Assembly: GCA_037349105.1 (NCBI GenBank)
Contig: JAYJMM010000085.1
Location: 124,001 to 188,000, forward strand
Direction: 5' to 3'
Source of the DNA: Limnomonas spitsbergensis
Lineage: Eukaryota; Chlorophyta; Chlorophyceae; Chlamydomonadales
Length of the DNA stretch: 64,000 nt
Shown piece after piece: positions 33,401-42,366 of this stretch. Every line of letters begins with the position of its first letter. Position 1 is the first letter of the stretch. Position numbers and translations under genes: made by a program. Below the pieces are notes generated by a model. That model was not told where the DNA came from and did not search any database. It saw nothing but the letters and a program-made list of their open reading frames with translations.

Positions 33401-35295
33401 GCCAGCGTTCAAAGCCAAAAGTGTTCTGATTCACACTTTAGCAAACACAGACCGGGATAGGCAGTATGGACTATGGAGGATCAATGCTGTTGGGTGAGAC
33501 AAGGAATAACTTCAATCACTTAACCTCATTCAGCAGACTGTAAGCTTGTAGCAGCTTCAATAAATTGGCCTCTTCCAGCAGACCATAAGCCTGGAGCAGC
33601 GCCTGTAAATTATAATATAAGCTTTTACCGGTGTGCACCTGTCTATATCACTGAACTACCCACATCAGTTTCAGCTCATCTGAATCATACAAATCTCATA
33701 TCGCTGATCACAGAGCCTACCAGCAGGCGGCTGTCTGTGTGGCCATGCAGATTGCACCGACAGACACTGCCATCCAGGCGCCTTGGCTGACAGGTCCAGA
33801 CCTAGACAAGGGAGTGTGGGGGGGGAGGGGGGGGTAAATAGGATAGAATATGCACTGCCCTTTTATATCACACGTCTCTATACCTGAGTAGGGGAGGCAG
33901 GGGGGGGCGGGGGTTAAGAAGCTGCGGCATGCAGGCACACCGTACTTGGCTGACAGGTCCACACCTAGACAAAGGAGTGTGGGGGGGAGGGGGGGGTAAA
34001 CAGGATAGAATATGCACTGCCCTTTTATATCACACGTCTCTATACCTGAGTAGGGGAGGCAGGGGGGGGCGGGGGTTAAGAAGCTGCGGCATGCAGGCAC
34101 ACCGTACTTGGCTGACAGGTCCACACCTAGACAAAGGAGTGTGGGGGGGAGGGGGGGGTAAACAGGATAGAATATGCACTGCCCTTTTATATCACACGTC
34201 TCTATATCTGAGTAGGGGAGGCAGGGGGGGGCGGGGGTTAAGAAGCTGCGGCATGCAGGCACACCGTAACTTGCTGATAGGTCCGTACCTGGCACAGGAG
34301 AAGGAGAGGTGGGTCAGGGGAAAGAGGGGACGGTAGGCAGCAGCTTCATTATATACAGCACTTAAGCTGACCTACATCCACTGATGGATACCATGGTTCG
34401 TGGGTGCTTAACGCGGTACCGTAGTGGCACAGTCGCAAGCGTATTTCAAAAAATCCAGATGCCGTTGCTGCCTCCTCAGTCACACTTTGTTCGTGTTTTA
34501 TAATTCGTCGCCATCTTGAGTAGAAAATCCCAGGGACAAAAACTTCAGCACTTGATTTCGTTGCTGCCTTATTAACAACCATAACATTGAAATACTTGTG
34601 CAACGACTGTGGTTGGATCCGATGCTGTGTCGCACAAGCAAGAGGTGCATCCAGTGCTTCTTTTGTCGTGGATCGGCTAGACTTCTGCTACACTTCAGAT
34701 ACCTACCGGTCCCTGAACAAAGGCCTAAAGCATGACAGGCCATGCTTCTTGGCCTGTCAGCAGCCGGCCGGTCAAGGTTGTCTCCTGTCGGGCCTCCTGC
34801 CCCGCATGGAGGCCCGCCCAAGGTCACTAACGGCCCACTGGTGGCTGCCCAGTGCACATTTACAGGACCTTGGTGCACACTGAAATGAACACTGGCTCTC
34901 ATGTGTTGATAAAGATCTCATGTGAGCTCCCATGGATCCCATGCATCTAACACTCCCATGCACGCAACGTCACCATGCGTGCAAGCAACGCTCACATGCA
35001 AGCCCGAAGAATGACGGCAGGAAGGGTGAGGCATGTTGCCAGTCGGAGAGCAGTCTGCAGGAACAAAATAGGCGCAGGTATTTCAAAATCCCAATCTGAG
35101 TACGGAGGAGGTGACGCCGATGTTGCAGAAAATACCAACCCAGCAAGATATTTAAAAATACACAGAGTGTGATTCTCACTGTGCCCCGGCCTGCCTTACC
35201 TGGCCATCGCTTTGCCGGAATAAGCCGGACGACCTCAGATTGTACCCCAACGCCAGCAGTGCTCCGCATTCGAAGATACCAGGCAGAGCCTCCAT
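23210..35295 (-). CDS. AEC-family (auxin efflux carrier-like) transporter with four MORN repeats in the central loop
   Basis: Eleven exons: 35295-35200, 35054-34996, 33801-33721, 33134-33088, 32184-32071, 30318-30110, 29472-29398, 27973-27867, 27197-26975, 25231-25031, 23872-23210. All junctions keep phase and total 1,875 nt (624 residues). Half one has ALLALGYNLRSSGLF, LRLATCLTLPAVILRA, then YPLVEAVFGGGALQPLVLLD, the typical AEC helix pattern. Residues about 158-240 hold four MORN repeats. Half two has QPPLWAAALGLSLCALGLPL, TRLLVPLFVGGAIM, and FARKFRLSEALASALVSTSY, the last typical of the AEC C-terminal helices. AEC proteins are ten-helix membrane carriers; MORN repeats usually bind membranes or proteins. 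The C-terminal 190 residues are Ala/Gly-rich with one more hydrophobic stretch. Substrate unknown. An in-frame ATG at 35361 is an alternative start. Confidence 0.85.
24375..24440 (-). mobile_element. Solo LINE tail in an AEC gene intron
   Basis: Reads 'gtcaatgacgttacacctct' and 'gctcggccgcgtgggcgccc' in the intron between the exons at 25231-25031 and 23872. It has the same orientation as the host gene, so it is transcribed in sense. Confidence 0.75.
24720..24965 (-). repeat. Echoes of the donor edge of the exon at 25231-25031
   Basis: The span 24885-24965 repeats about 75 bp of the exon's 3-prime end plus donor ('gtgaactcac(c/t)' followed by 'gggtgccacc'). A weaker copy lies at 24735-24785. 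Both lie downstream of the exon, in the following intron. Confidence 0.8.
25340..25500 (-). repeat. Echoes of the acceptor edge of the exon at 25231
   Basis: The phrase 'agcagccgggtggacagc' followed by 'gtgccacaca' occurs at about 25352 and 25450. It matches the first 45 bases of the exon plus its acceptor region. The 'atgatggatccaaa' phrase at 25273-25330 is also tandemly repeated. Confidence 0.8.
26110..26925 (-). repeat. Echoes of the exon at 27197-26975, four or more copies
   Basis: The phrase 'catgcc(t/c)(g/a)ccgcc' with the flanks 'ccaa(t/c)gt(t/c)gg' and 'ggccggtcggt' recurs near 26150, 26590, 26720 and 26855. The true exon version is at 26995-27040. Interspersed are 'aaccctgaacc'-like telomere-style phrases. 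Confidence 0.75.
27205..27600 (-). repeat. CAG/CAA-rich tract and acceptor-edge echoes of the exon at 27197
   Basis: 'agcagcaacagcagcagcag' runs lie at about 27205-27235 and 27415-27515. Read on the minus strand they are Ctg/Ttg pyrimidine-biased tracts just before acceptor-like sites. Copies of the exon start lie near 27370-27410 and 27555-27595. Confidence 0.7.
27975..28450 (-). repeat. Tandem copies of the exon-27973 acceptor edge
   Basis: The phrase 'cca(t/g)aaca(c/g)c(c/a)' with 'ctgtcccg(a/c)ctt(g)a' recurs near 28070, 28190 and 28410, each preceded by 'gcagctcgagcggct'-like exon sequence. One copy reads GQWRDGVMDKPLEL on the minus strand, almost identical to the true exon. Spacers contain 'gtgtggacagtgtggat'. 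Confidence 0.78.
28730..29300. other. Interior of an AEC gene intron, nothing further recognised
   Basis: Contains loosely repeated phrases ('agtatcaa gta(c/t)(g/c)a gggc', 'cctgctcaa') but no RNA gene or exon. A possible exon-like stretch at 28695-28618 on the minus strand was tested and did not fit the phase. Confidence 0.4.
29398..30318 (-). other. MORN block of the AEC transporter (exons 6-7, completed by exon 8)
   Basis: Motifs in protein order: GGTYRGQWRGMRKEGLG, ARYEGEWRDNVKDGRGVYYY, GGTYEGEWSNGVMNGIGV, then VKSGQWRDGVMD from the exon at 27973. The aligned Trp residues fall at 164, 187, 210 and 233, and the Gly two places earlier at 162, 185, 208 and 231, an exact 23-residue period. 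The register is kept across the introns between exons 6/7 and 7/8. This is strong evidence that the splicing model is right and that MORN and transporter parts belong to one protein. The block is preceded by the hydrophobic VWVGSYLLFATAGPAF. Confidence 0.88.
29530..29770 (-). repeat. Echoes of MORN exon 7
   Basis: The phrase 'cacgccggtgccatctaaaa' to 'cactcgcccccgtacatg' (29555-29605) copies the exon at 29472-29398 ('cacgccgatgccattcatca'). A weaker copy lies at 29700-29755. In each the MORN reading is damaged. Confidence 0.82.
30385..31430. repeat. 28-bp minisatellite, about 37 copies
   Basis: The unit is 'gtgggagtggatctgcagga' plus 'atagatca'. The step between successive units is 28 bp throughout, with few substitutions. 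It lies in the intron between the exons at 32071 and 30318. No unique spacers separate the units, so it is not a CRISPR array. Confidence 0.93.
31490..32065. repeat. CT-rich microsatellite with embedded exon echo
   Basis: Long 'ctctctctccctctttctcc' runs in units of roughly 50-60 bp. On the minus strand this is an A/G run just after the donor at 32071. At 31655-31705 there is a copy of the exon's last 45 bases and donor (true edge at 32071-32110; both share 'catatccagtagcacgagtgg'). Confidence 0.85.
32365..32570 (-). mobile_element. SINE-like dispersed repeat
   Basis: Contains 'cttcagctacaattaagcta', 'acggcatacggccgtggg', 'ggccggtcaaggtt' and 'tttggcatgcactaaaataa'. The reverse complement matches 58650-58830 along its whole length (about 180 bp). 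No coding capacity. Confidence 0.65.
33195..33440 (-). mobile_element. SINE-like repeat, diverged copy
   Basis: Shares 'ttcagct(a/t)ca', 'ggctgtgggcgcctggtgca', 'ccctgctgcctgggccac' and 'gcaggccggccgagatt' with the copies at 32365 and 58650. It lies in the intron between the exons at 33721 and 33134 of the AEC gene. Confidence 0.6.
33725..34335 (-). repeat. 162-bp tandem array carrying copies of the exon-33801 acceptor
   Basis: The phrase 'tatacctgagtaggggaggc' recurs at 33879, 34041 and 34203 (step 162). Each unit includes 'ggctgacaggtccacaccta', the acceptor and first bases of the exon at 33801-33721. Being a multiple of three, the array keeps long frames open on both strands. These are not genes. 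Confidence 0.88.
34640..34900 (-). mobile_element. SINE-like repeat, old copy
   Basis: Recognisable by 'cttctgctacacttcag', 'cagcagccggccggtcaagg' and 'taacggcccactggtggc'. It lies in the AEC intron between the exons at 34996 and 33801. Confidence 0.5.
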
Positions 35296-35511
35296 GATGA
35301 AAGTGCTGCTGCTGTAATTCCTTTGATCGCTGGCTGCGTCGGTCAGGTCCGATCTTCGCAACTCCCTCAGCTACTCATTTGTCCTGCTCAGCTACAACAG
35401 GGATATGGTGCCACCGGTAGTCGTGGCAGAAAATTCTCGCAGCGATCAACGACCATCGATTCCTACATCAATTAATCGTATCTCCACCCAAATCTTCACC
35501 GTCTAAGTAAA
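35296..35511. promoter_or_regulatory. Short bidirectional promoter region
   Basis: Only 216 bp separate the start codons of the minus-strand AEC gene (35295) and the plus-strand ankyrin gene (35512). No TATA box stands out on either side. Shared regulation is inferred from the geometry alone. Confidence 0.5.
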
Positions 35512-38500
35512 ATGTTGGCCTCAAAGCGGGTAGCAACTGTCTCCAGGGTTCGATCTGCCATCACCTCCGTCGTGCAGCGCCAGGCCACCCGCATTTCAAC
35601 ACCGTCAGCATCTCAGGTGCGGCCTAGTAGACGAGTCGAGTAGTTTTATGGGTACCACGCCCGCTTGCGAACTGGTTAGGGCATATTCGGGTGGACCTCA
35701 GCCTCGCACGATGCCAGCCACAAACCCGCATGACAGATCCGCAGACCCCTCTACCCCGCACTTGGCATCTCCTCATCCATTTGATTTCCGAGACAAGCAT
35801 CTGCATCTTCTTGTCAAGCATACAAAGTGGGGAGGACAGGAGAGATGCCAAGCTCGGGTATGCCGAGCTCGGGTAGGGGGGTCTGCAGATGCTTGAAGGA
35901 CTAAACCGATCCACCTGCCTCCAACGTCTTATTTTCAGCTGGGTTTCTCCCATCACAAGCGCAGAGAGCTACTGCCGAAGCCCTGTGTGCCTGCGTGCCC
36001 CTTCTGTGTGCACAAGGCATTGAAGATTTGGGTGCATGCGCACCCCCACTCGGGCTTGTTGTGTGCTGTACAGCTGATCGTGCATCCCGTCGCGTGTGCA
36101 CAGGGGTACAGCCGCAGCTCAGTGTGCATGCGAGCCAGCAACAGTGATGGACCCAGCCCTGTCCGCGCCGCCATCACAAACGTTGTGAGCGGCATCTTTA
36201 AGGTAAGCTCAGCCCTAACGACCTCAGCTCTGTGTCGTTATGTGCATGCGGGCCAACAGCTGTGGTGGATGCAAGTTAGCAGCTGTGTGCATGCGAGCCA
36301 GCCGCAGTAGTGGCTACCCAGGGTCCTGCCGAAGGTGGCCAGGTGCTCAGTACAAAGAATCGTGAGCGCAGCCCTCTACAAGGCAGCCCCACGAGTACAC
36401 TCTTTGACCTCATGCACATACCAGCACCGGAACAAGCCTTGTGATTTCCAGATTTCAGTGTTTGCTGTCCAGTGGCTAAAAAAACATGTCGCGACCAGGG
36501 GCTGGTTATCATGTGCAAGCAGAAGGTCTCTACCCTAATAACTCAAAAAATCCTAGGGATAAGTTGCTGAATTCTGTCTTAATGGGTTACTGGTACCAGG
36601 GCTGGTACCATTTGTAACACACCCACACATTTTCAGGACATCCTGTTCACATTGGTGTAGGTGGGGAGTGGGGAGATACGTGTATCATGTCACACATTGC
36701 ACTGACGGGTGGCGGGCAACTTGGCTTAACCAGGGGCTGGACTCGCATTAAAGGACACAATCTAGGTATCCCATCCGTTGCTAAAAAGTGTAGCTGCACT
36801 GGATCCCTTTAATATGTGTGTATATTGCCCTAGCTGCTTGACCAAGTTGTATCCTCTTGCACGTCCAATTGGTTGGCACAGGTGCTCATTTAGAGGCTGT
36901 ACTCGCATCAAAGGGCACAAATTAGATATCCCATGGGACATGACCTCGGGTGTTTGATATAGTTGTGTACTCTTGCGCGTTCAGGTGGCGGGCAACATGT
37001 CTCAGCCAGAGGCTGGACTCAGCCCTATGTGGCAGGCTATCAAGCGCATTGATGCCAAGTCACTCAGGCGAGTGCAAAATCACTCAGAATCACCGGGATG
37101 TTGCGCGGAGGAAAATCATTGGAAAGCAGAAACGGAAATGCTTAGGGGTGGGGGGGGGGACCACAGGGAAATCACGGAGAAATCAAGGGAAGCTGCAGCC
37201 ATTTGCTGGCGGGCGGGGTGATTGAAGTGGGATTTCTTTAGGACTTCTGTGCCGACGCCATTCCACCCTTCCGCCTATTTCGATAAGGCCAGGCATGACA
37301 GAGTAGGCGAGAAGAGCGAAGGGGGGCACAACTGTTTGCTAGGCTGCCAACGAATGTACGACATTATGTCCATTATGCTGAAGAGTAGTTATAAGGAAAT
37401 GTGTGCCTGGGGTTGACCTTCCACTGCTCGTATGTATCCAATGTCCCTTGCTTGTTTTTCACATGATGGCCATCACGATCTCCCTTTGTCCACGTTCATG
37501 CCCTCCCGTCCCCCAAAGCTCTGAACCCTGATACCTGCACCCTGAACCCTTCAAGTCATCCTCTTGCAGTTTCATGATAAGCACCTCTATCTGATCGAGC
37601 AAGACCCCTGAACCCTGAACCCTGAAACCTTGAACCCTTCTCTTCATCCCCTTGCAGCTCCGCGATAAGCACCTCAGCAGATCTGAACGAGCGTGATGCC
37701 AACGGTGACACACCGCTGCTTTTCATCGCTCGTGCAGGGTGAGGCCCACGAGGGCAGGGGAGGAATCCTGTTGTACGGCAGGAATCCTTTTGCAACATGT
37801 GCATCCTGTTGTACAGCAGGCATCCTTTTGCAACATGTACATCCTGTTGCACCATGGCGGGCGACCTGTTGCAAAATGTACTTGTATTGTTGTACCACAG
37901 GCATCCTTTTGCAATATGTACATCCTGTTGCACTACGGCGGACGACCTGTTCCAAAATACTTGTATTGTTGCACCGCAGACATTCTGTTGCGATATGTGC
38001 ATCTTAAAAGACCACGGCAGGCCACTTGTTGCATGATTAACGTTGACTGTTTTTTTCATTAATCTCACTATCCTTCTTCATCCTGACTAGTATTCCCGAA
38101 ATCCGCACCCACTGTCTCGCACCTTCCGCCATCCTGGTCCTGCCCCTGTCCAGGCACTACAAGTACCCTCCTGCTGAAATCCCATCCGCCCTCATCCAAG
38201 GAGGGGCGGATATGGAGGCCAAGGATTCAAAGGGAATGACAGCCCTCCAAGTCAGCCTGATGGCAGGGTGGTAAGAGGGGGGGGTGGGGCAGAACAGGAG
38301 GGGGATGGTAGAGGCAGGACAGGGGTATGATGTTGACACCGCTGCAAGGCGAGAATCTGGACGGTAGTGGGGAGGGGCTGAAATGGAGGACGAGGTTGGT
38401 TCAGGAAAGCCTGGTGGCTGGTTTGTGAGAGAGGGGGGAAGTGCCGCCCTCAATAGTGATAGTATTGGTATTTTAAACACCGAGGAGATGACGGGATAAA

Positions 38501-39073
38501 TGAATATGCTGTGGCCAGTTTTGTTTTAATGTGATTTAAAAGATATTTTGCTGACCAGAAATAGCATGGTCCATGGAGAAGAGCCTGCGACATGCAGGTG
38601 TTTTCAATCCTATAATTGATTTCGTCGATTTTCTTTACGGCATGACTGAACCTCAGCTTCGTTGAATAAATTGTTGGTTGCGACTCGTAATCAGCAGCCT
38701 GTCACATAATCCCTGGCTGTAGGTGGCATCGCTGTTGTGCATGCTCCAGCCACCCTAAGCCCAAAACGGGTGGTCTCCCAAATCCACGCAAGCCTCATGG
38801 GCATCATCTATTTGAGAAGAATGTTCTATAAAAAAACTCGCTCATGGCAATCTATTTATTTATAGCAAAAATATCAGCTTGACCTCGCCAGCTGTAATTT
38901 CACCTAAAGGCTTGTTTTATTTCATCATACCGCTCCTGCTGCACCGCCCTTGCAGGCAGAACATTTCGGAGCTGCTGCTGAAGAGCGGAGCTGACACCTC
39001 TGGCGTGGCTGCCATCAAGAGCCGGCTCACATGCCCAGACTGCAAGAGGCTGGTGGTCCAGTACAACTTGTAG
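35512..39073 (+). CDS. Ankyrin-repeat protein with putative mitochondrial leader
   Basis: Proposed exons: 35512-35616, 35939-35994, 36145-36202, 36985-37071, 37288-37400, 37658-37738, 38154-38270, 38956-39073, about 244 residues, phase-consistent throughout. The last three are secure; 37288-37400 has alternative donors. The N-terminus MLASKRVATVSRVRSAITSV is basic, hydroxylated and acid-free, as in mitochondrial presequences (inference). Ankyrin motifs: HNCLLGCQRMYDIMSIMLK, then DLNERDANGDTPLLFIARAG, then ALIQGGADMEAKDSKGMTAL, then ISELLLKSGADTSGVAAI. It ends with CPDCKRLVVQYNL. Ankyrin repeats mediate protein binding; the partner is unknown. Head-to-head with the AEC gene. Confidence 0.72.
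36700..36945 (+). repeat. Echoes of the ankyrin-gene exon at 36985
   Basis: The phrases 'ggtggcgggcaacttggct' (36708) and 'ggctgtactcgcatcaaagg' (36893) copy the exon's first 40 bases. A shared trailer, 'gcacaaattagatatccca', is present too. Both precede the exon in its intron. Confidence 0.75.
37755..38035 (+). repeat. About 111-bp tandem repeat in an ankyrin-gene intron
   Basis: The phrase 'gcatccttttgcaa(c/t)atgta' recurs near 37819 and 37902, with 'tgttgcac(c/t)a(t/c)ggcgg' between. Open frames on both strands come from the repeat. Confidence 0.75.
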
Positions 39074-39169
39074 ACATTTCATTATATGTTGTGTGTAATA
39101 GAAAGGGTGCAGAGGACTGTGCACAAATTGACCTCTTTTTTTATTCGATATATTTATATATCGAATAAA

Positions 39170-39300
39170 AAAATAAATGGCTGTCGCCAAGCGCTGACTC
39201 ACTTGCCCAGATTGCAAGAGGCTGGTGGCTACTGGTAGGGTCAATTAAATTACACCTCTGCCACCTGCCAAAAAAGGTCGGTGGCCAGGTACAACCTGAT
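39170..39300 (+). repeat. Echo of the last ankyrin exon downstream of the stop, plus a LINE tail remnant
   Basis: 'cttgcccagattgcaagagg' (39201-39220) copies 'catgcccagactgcaagagg' of the final exon, about 165 bp past the stop. A degenerate minus-strand LINE tail, 'gtcaattaaattacacctct', follows at 39239. Confidence 0.7.
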
Positions 39301-39824
39301 CGGGCTAACTGGAGGACCAGTACAATATGACAGGCCGCTGGTGAAGGACAGCCTCGCGGGCTTGGAGACGGTCCTCCACATGCGGAAGCTTGGTAGCAGA
39401 ATCCATCTGAACCTGTGCTGTGTCGATCCAGAATGTGCTGGGCTGCTGGCTTTGTGCTGTGGGTGGAACCTTGTATCTTCACACAGGAGATGCAGGTTGC
39501 TGCGTACAACTTGACGGCTGTTGGTCAAATGCAGCTGGTAGGGCTAGCTGAGGGTCAGGGCCAACTGGTTCCGTTTCAGGCCGAGGCTGTCTAGAAGGGT
39601 TATCAGCCAATACCAGTTTTTAGGGTTTGGTTAAGGCATCATGTAGGTTCCTTTACAAGAAACACTTCTAGGGTTTCTATGTTCTTGTGTCGTTACTGTT
39701 GCTGAATGAGGTTGAGACCATGGCCCCTTTGATTGGTGGCTTTTTATACATGTAAGTCGAGTTGTCATGTTTTATCGCGTTGAAAGTTCCTGGTGAGGCT
39801 TGATGAAGGCAATGTCGATCTGTC

Positions 39825-39890
39825 AATGACATAACAATTCTGGGCCCTGCTCAAAAAGGCTCGGCCGCGTTGGCGCCTAACTACAAAGAG
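39825..39890 (-). mobile_element. Solo LINE tail, minus
   Basis: Reads 'gtcaatgacataacaattct' and 'ggctcggccgcgttggcgcc'. A plus-strand tail of the second subfamily lies 130 bp away. Confidence 0.7.
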
Positions 39891-40017
39891 TTGATGGAAC
39901 CCGCCATTCTCTTCTCTCTCCCTATGTATAGATCGCAGGGTTCCATGTTCCTGCCCTCCTCACTTGCTATCCTTTCTTTCCTCTTCTGCCTTCTCCCTTG
40001 ACTTTCCTAGCTGTCTT

Positions 40018-40075
40018 TATTTGCCGACGTGGCCGAGCTTCATTTCAGCGTGGCCCATGGGTGTAATGCCATCAA
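40018..40075 (+). mobile_element. Solo LINE tail, second subfamily
   Basis: Reads 'tttgccgacgtggccgagct', then 'tcatttcagcgtggccca' and 'gtgtaatgccatcaa'. The same variant is seen at 6680, 59925 and (minus) 60365. Confidence 0.65.
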
Positions 40076-40299
40076 AATATGAGGGGGTATGGCTGCACCA
40101 TGGTCCTGGACGTGCATGGTAGCTGGATTTGAGCTTGCTCATCCTCAGCCTCACGCGTCCAAGCGGTTAGCAGGGCCCAGCGCATAAGCAGTTATCAACA
40201 TGCTTCCTTGATCCTTCCAATGCTATAGCGTTCAGGAGAAACTCCAGGAACGGGGTTGTGAAGGTTTCTAGGAAGAAGCCTCAACACTTTCACCTTTCA

Positions 40300-40840
40300 C
40301 CTGTGGTGTAGGCCACCGATCACCTTACACCGCCGCGGCATTGCCGTAAGAGCAAGATGCAGTCAAGCTTCCTCCAGCATCTGCGCCAGGTTGCAGGGCT
40401 ACCTCCATCCGCTGCCAGTTGTAGGGTCATGAGGGAGCTGGGATCCAGCCGTTACAGCTGAGTTGGTGGCAGCATGTACTTCGCTTCTACAAAACCACAG
40501 CGCAGCGGTCGCACCAGCAGCACAGCAAGACAGCACACTTATGGCTGCAGCCATGGCGGCCGGTATGCAGCTTGTTGTCAGGCAGGGCACCGGAGGACGC
40601 AATTTGTGCAGTGAATTGCTAGGTGCCTTGCTGGAGCTGGAGCTGGGATCAGCCGTTCCCAAACTGCATCAGACAGCAACTGACCTACAGCCGCTGCCTG
40701 TCAGAGAGGTGATAACGCTAGTTGATGCAACATACGAGCGGGCGCAGCTGTCAGAGGGAATCCCAGACATCCTGTCACAGTATATTACCGTATACGTGAC
40801 AGAACCGTTTAGGCCGCAGTTAGCGGCCGCGGAGCCTCCG
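40300..40840 (+). mobile_element. Internal LINE ORF2 fragment
   Basis: Aligns by eye with 62154-62640, including 'gttggtggcagcatgtactt', 'cacagcaagacagc(a/c)cac' and 'ctaggtgccttgctggagct'. At 62154 the frame reads QRSWWQHVLRFYNA, the Trp-rich segment between reverse transcriptase and the terminal finger of many algal LINE ORF2 proteins. Here it is frame-broken and lacks the finger and tail. Confidence 0.7.
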
Positions 40841-40999
40841 CAGCTTATCTGCGGAGTCTCCGGATTTGAACTGAGACCTAGAAACCCGCTTACGCAGGGT
40901 GATTTAGCATAATCTGTACTCTGAATTGGGCCTGCCGGGTCCCTATATCCCGGCAATTGCCTAATCTACTACTTTTGTCCCTTTTGAAGGACAGGCCTC

Positions 41000-42366
41000 T
41001 GGTGTAAAGAGTATAGGCCTAGCTCTCACGGATACTAGCCCTTGCTCGCCACTAAGTCAGTACCTTACACTTCAGTCAAGTCTGGCACCACGGAAAGTGG
41101 TGATAGCATAAGCAAGTGACAAGCGAGCCCCATCCAGATCACTGGTCATCCCCAGCCGACGCGATCTACGGAGCTCGCCCTGAAGAGCACGCGACCTACG
41201 GTGCCGATCCCTGACTACTCGTCCATCGGAGACGACTAATCAGGCAAGCAGTCCCAAGCAGATATTCACCTAAATAGACCAGGAGGCGTAAAGCCGACCA
41301 GGAGCTCTCGGCGTACCAGCTTCCAGCTGAGTCCGCCCGGCGACAAAACCCACGGACAAAGTCACCTCCGTCGCCGTTCCTTCGCAACCCCGAGCATCCC
41401 CGCTCTCAGTGTCCTTCAAAATGGACAAAAGTGGTATTGCAGCCTGATCAGCTGCTTGCCAACGAGTTCCTCGCTGAGGGAAGCTAAGCTTGTCTGACCT
41501 GGAATATTTTTTTGAATTGTTCGCCTTGGACAGCTTGAAAAAGCACCTCTGTCGCTGCATTCTGCTTGGGCTTTTCGTGCCAAATTAGATCTTGCAAACT
41601 CCACCTGTGAAGAGCCTTGGGGAGAAGCTCGAAGATCCCGTTGTGGAGTTATAAACCCAGCTTGATTCCCTGTGAATTGAGCGTGGCAGCTTAGTGTTGA
41701 GTCCAGGAGAGGCTTGAAGATCTGGCTGGGGATTTATCCAGCAGATAATTACCTGTATGACTGCAGATTGAGATCAGGTGGATCCAATCTTTCATCATTG
41801 ACAGAAGTGAACTTGTGGATAGAACATCCAGGTTTGAAATTTTGTGGGTGTACCAAAGGATCCCCGCAGGACCGCAGAGCTGAACGCACACTACGCAAGA
41901 GGATACCTCCGCGTAGGACGCGAGACATCCACGCGGGACGTGTGCCATCTAGAAGCAGCCCAGCCAGCAAAGGTGGGAAGTACTAAAAAGGGCGAAGGAG
42001 GATTCCGCCAGATTAAAAATCAGCAAGCAGAAAAAAGGGCGAAGGAGGATTCCGCCAGATTAGAAATTAGCAAGCAGAAAAAAGGGCGAAGGAGGATTCC
42101 GCCAGATTAAAATTAGCGAGCAGAAAAGAGGGCGAAGGAGGATTCCGCCAGATTAAAATTAGCGAGCAGAAAAGAGGGCGAAGGAGGATTCCGCCAGAAT
42201 AAAATTAGTGAGCAGAAAAGCAGAAAGGCGAGGCCTACCCAGCTTAATCCCATGAGCCAATAGAAAGGGACGCAGAGACCTAGGCAGTGGGCCAGAATAC
42301 GCGACGCAGAAGAGGCTGATGAGAGTGGCAAGTGCTGCGCAGTGCGTATAAAAGGAGAACGGGACG
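41000..42366. other. Upstream flank of the repeat ORF, with a 46-47 bp array
   Basis: The span 41190-41360 is a reversed dispersed repeat shared with 12400. At 41990-42225 the unit 'gggcgaaggaggattccgcc' plus 'agattaaaa' recurs at 41990, 42037, 42084, 42130 and 42176. Then 'gcgtataaaaggagaacggg', a clear TATA box, lies at 42345 just before the ATG at 42367. The region may be the 5-prime end or LTR-like leader of a mobile element (inference). Confidence 0.55.
42343..42355 (+). promoter_or_regulatory. TATA-like element before the 1,064-codon ORF
   Basis: 'gcgtataaaagg' lies about 20 bp before the ATG. Its position suits either a very short leader or a downstream start. Confidence 0.5.

Noticed and set aside
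33525..33602. Leu-rich exon candidate reading LLQAYGLLEEANLLKLLQ on the minus strand, in the AEC gene
   Set aside because: Its 78-nt length cannot satisfy the phases; it is a tandem duplication. The exon at 33134-33088 fits both phase and family pattern.
33717..34336. Repeat ORFs on both strands with DLSAKYGVPACRSFL-type units
   Set aside because: A 162-bp intron array made of exon-edge copies, not an independent gene.
37556..38068. 170-codon minus ORF and overlapping plus ORFs in the ankyrin gene
   Set aside because: They run over an intronic 111-bp repeat and the antisense of a good ankyrin exon.
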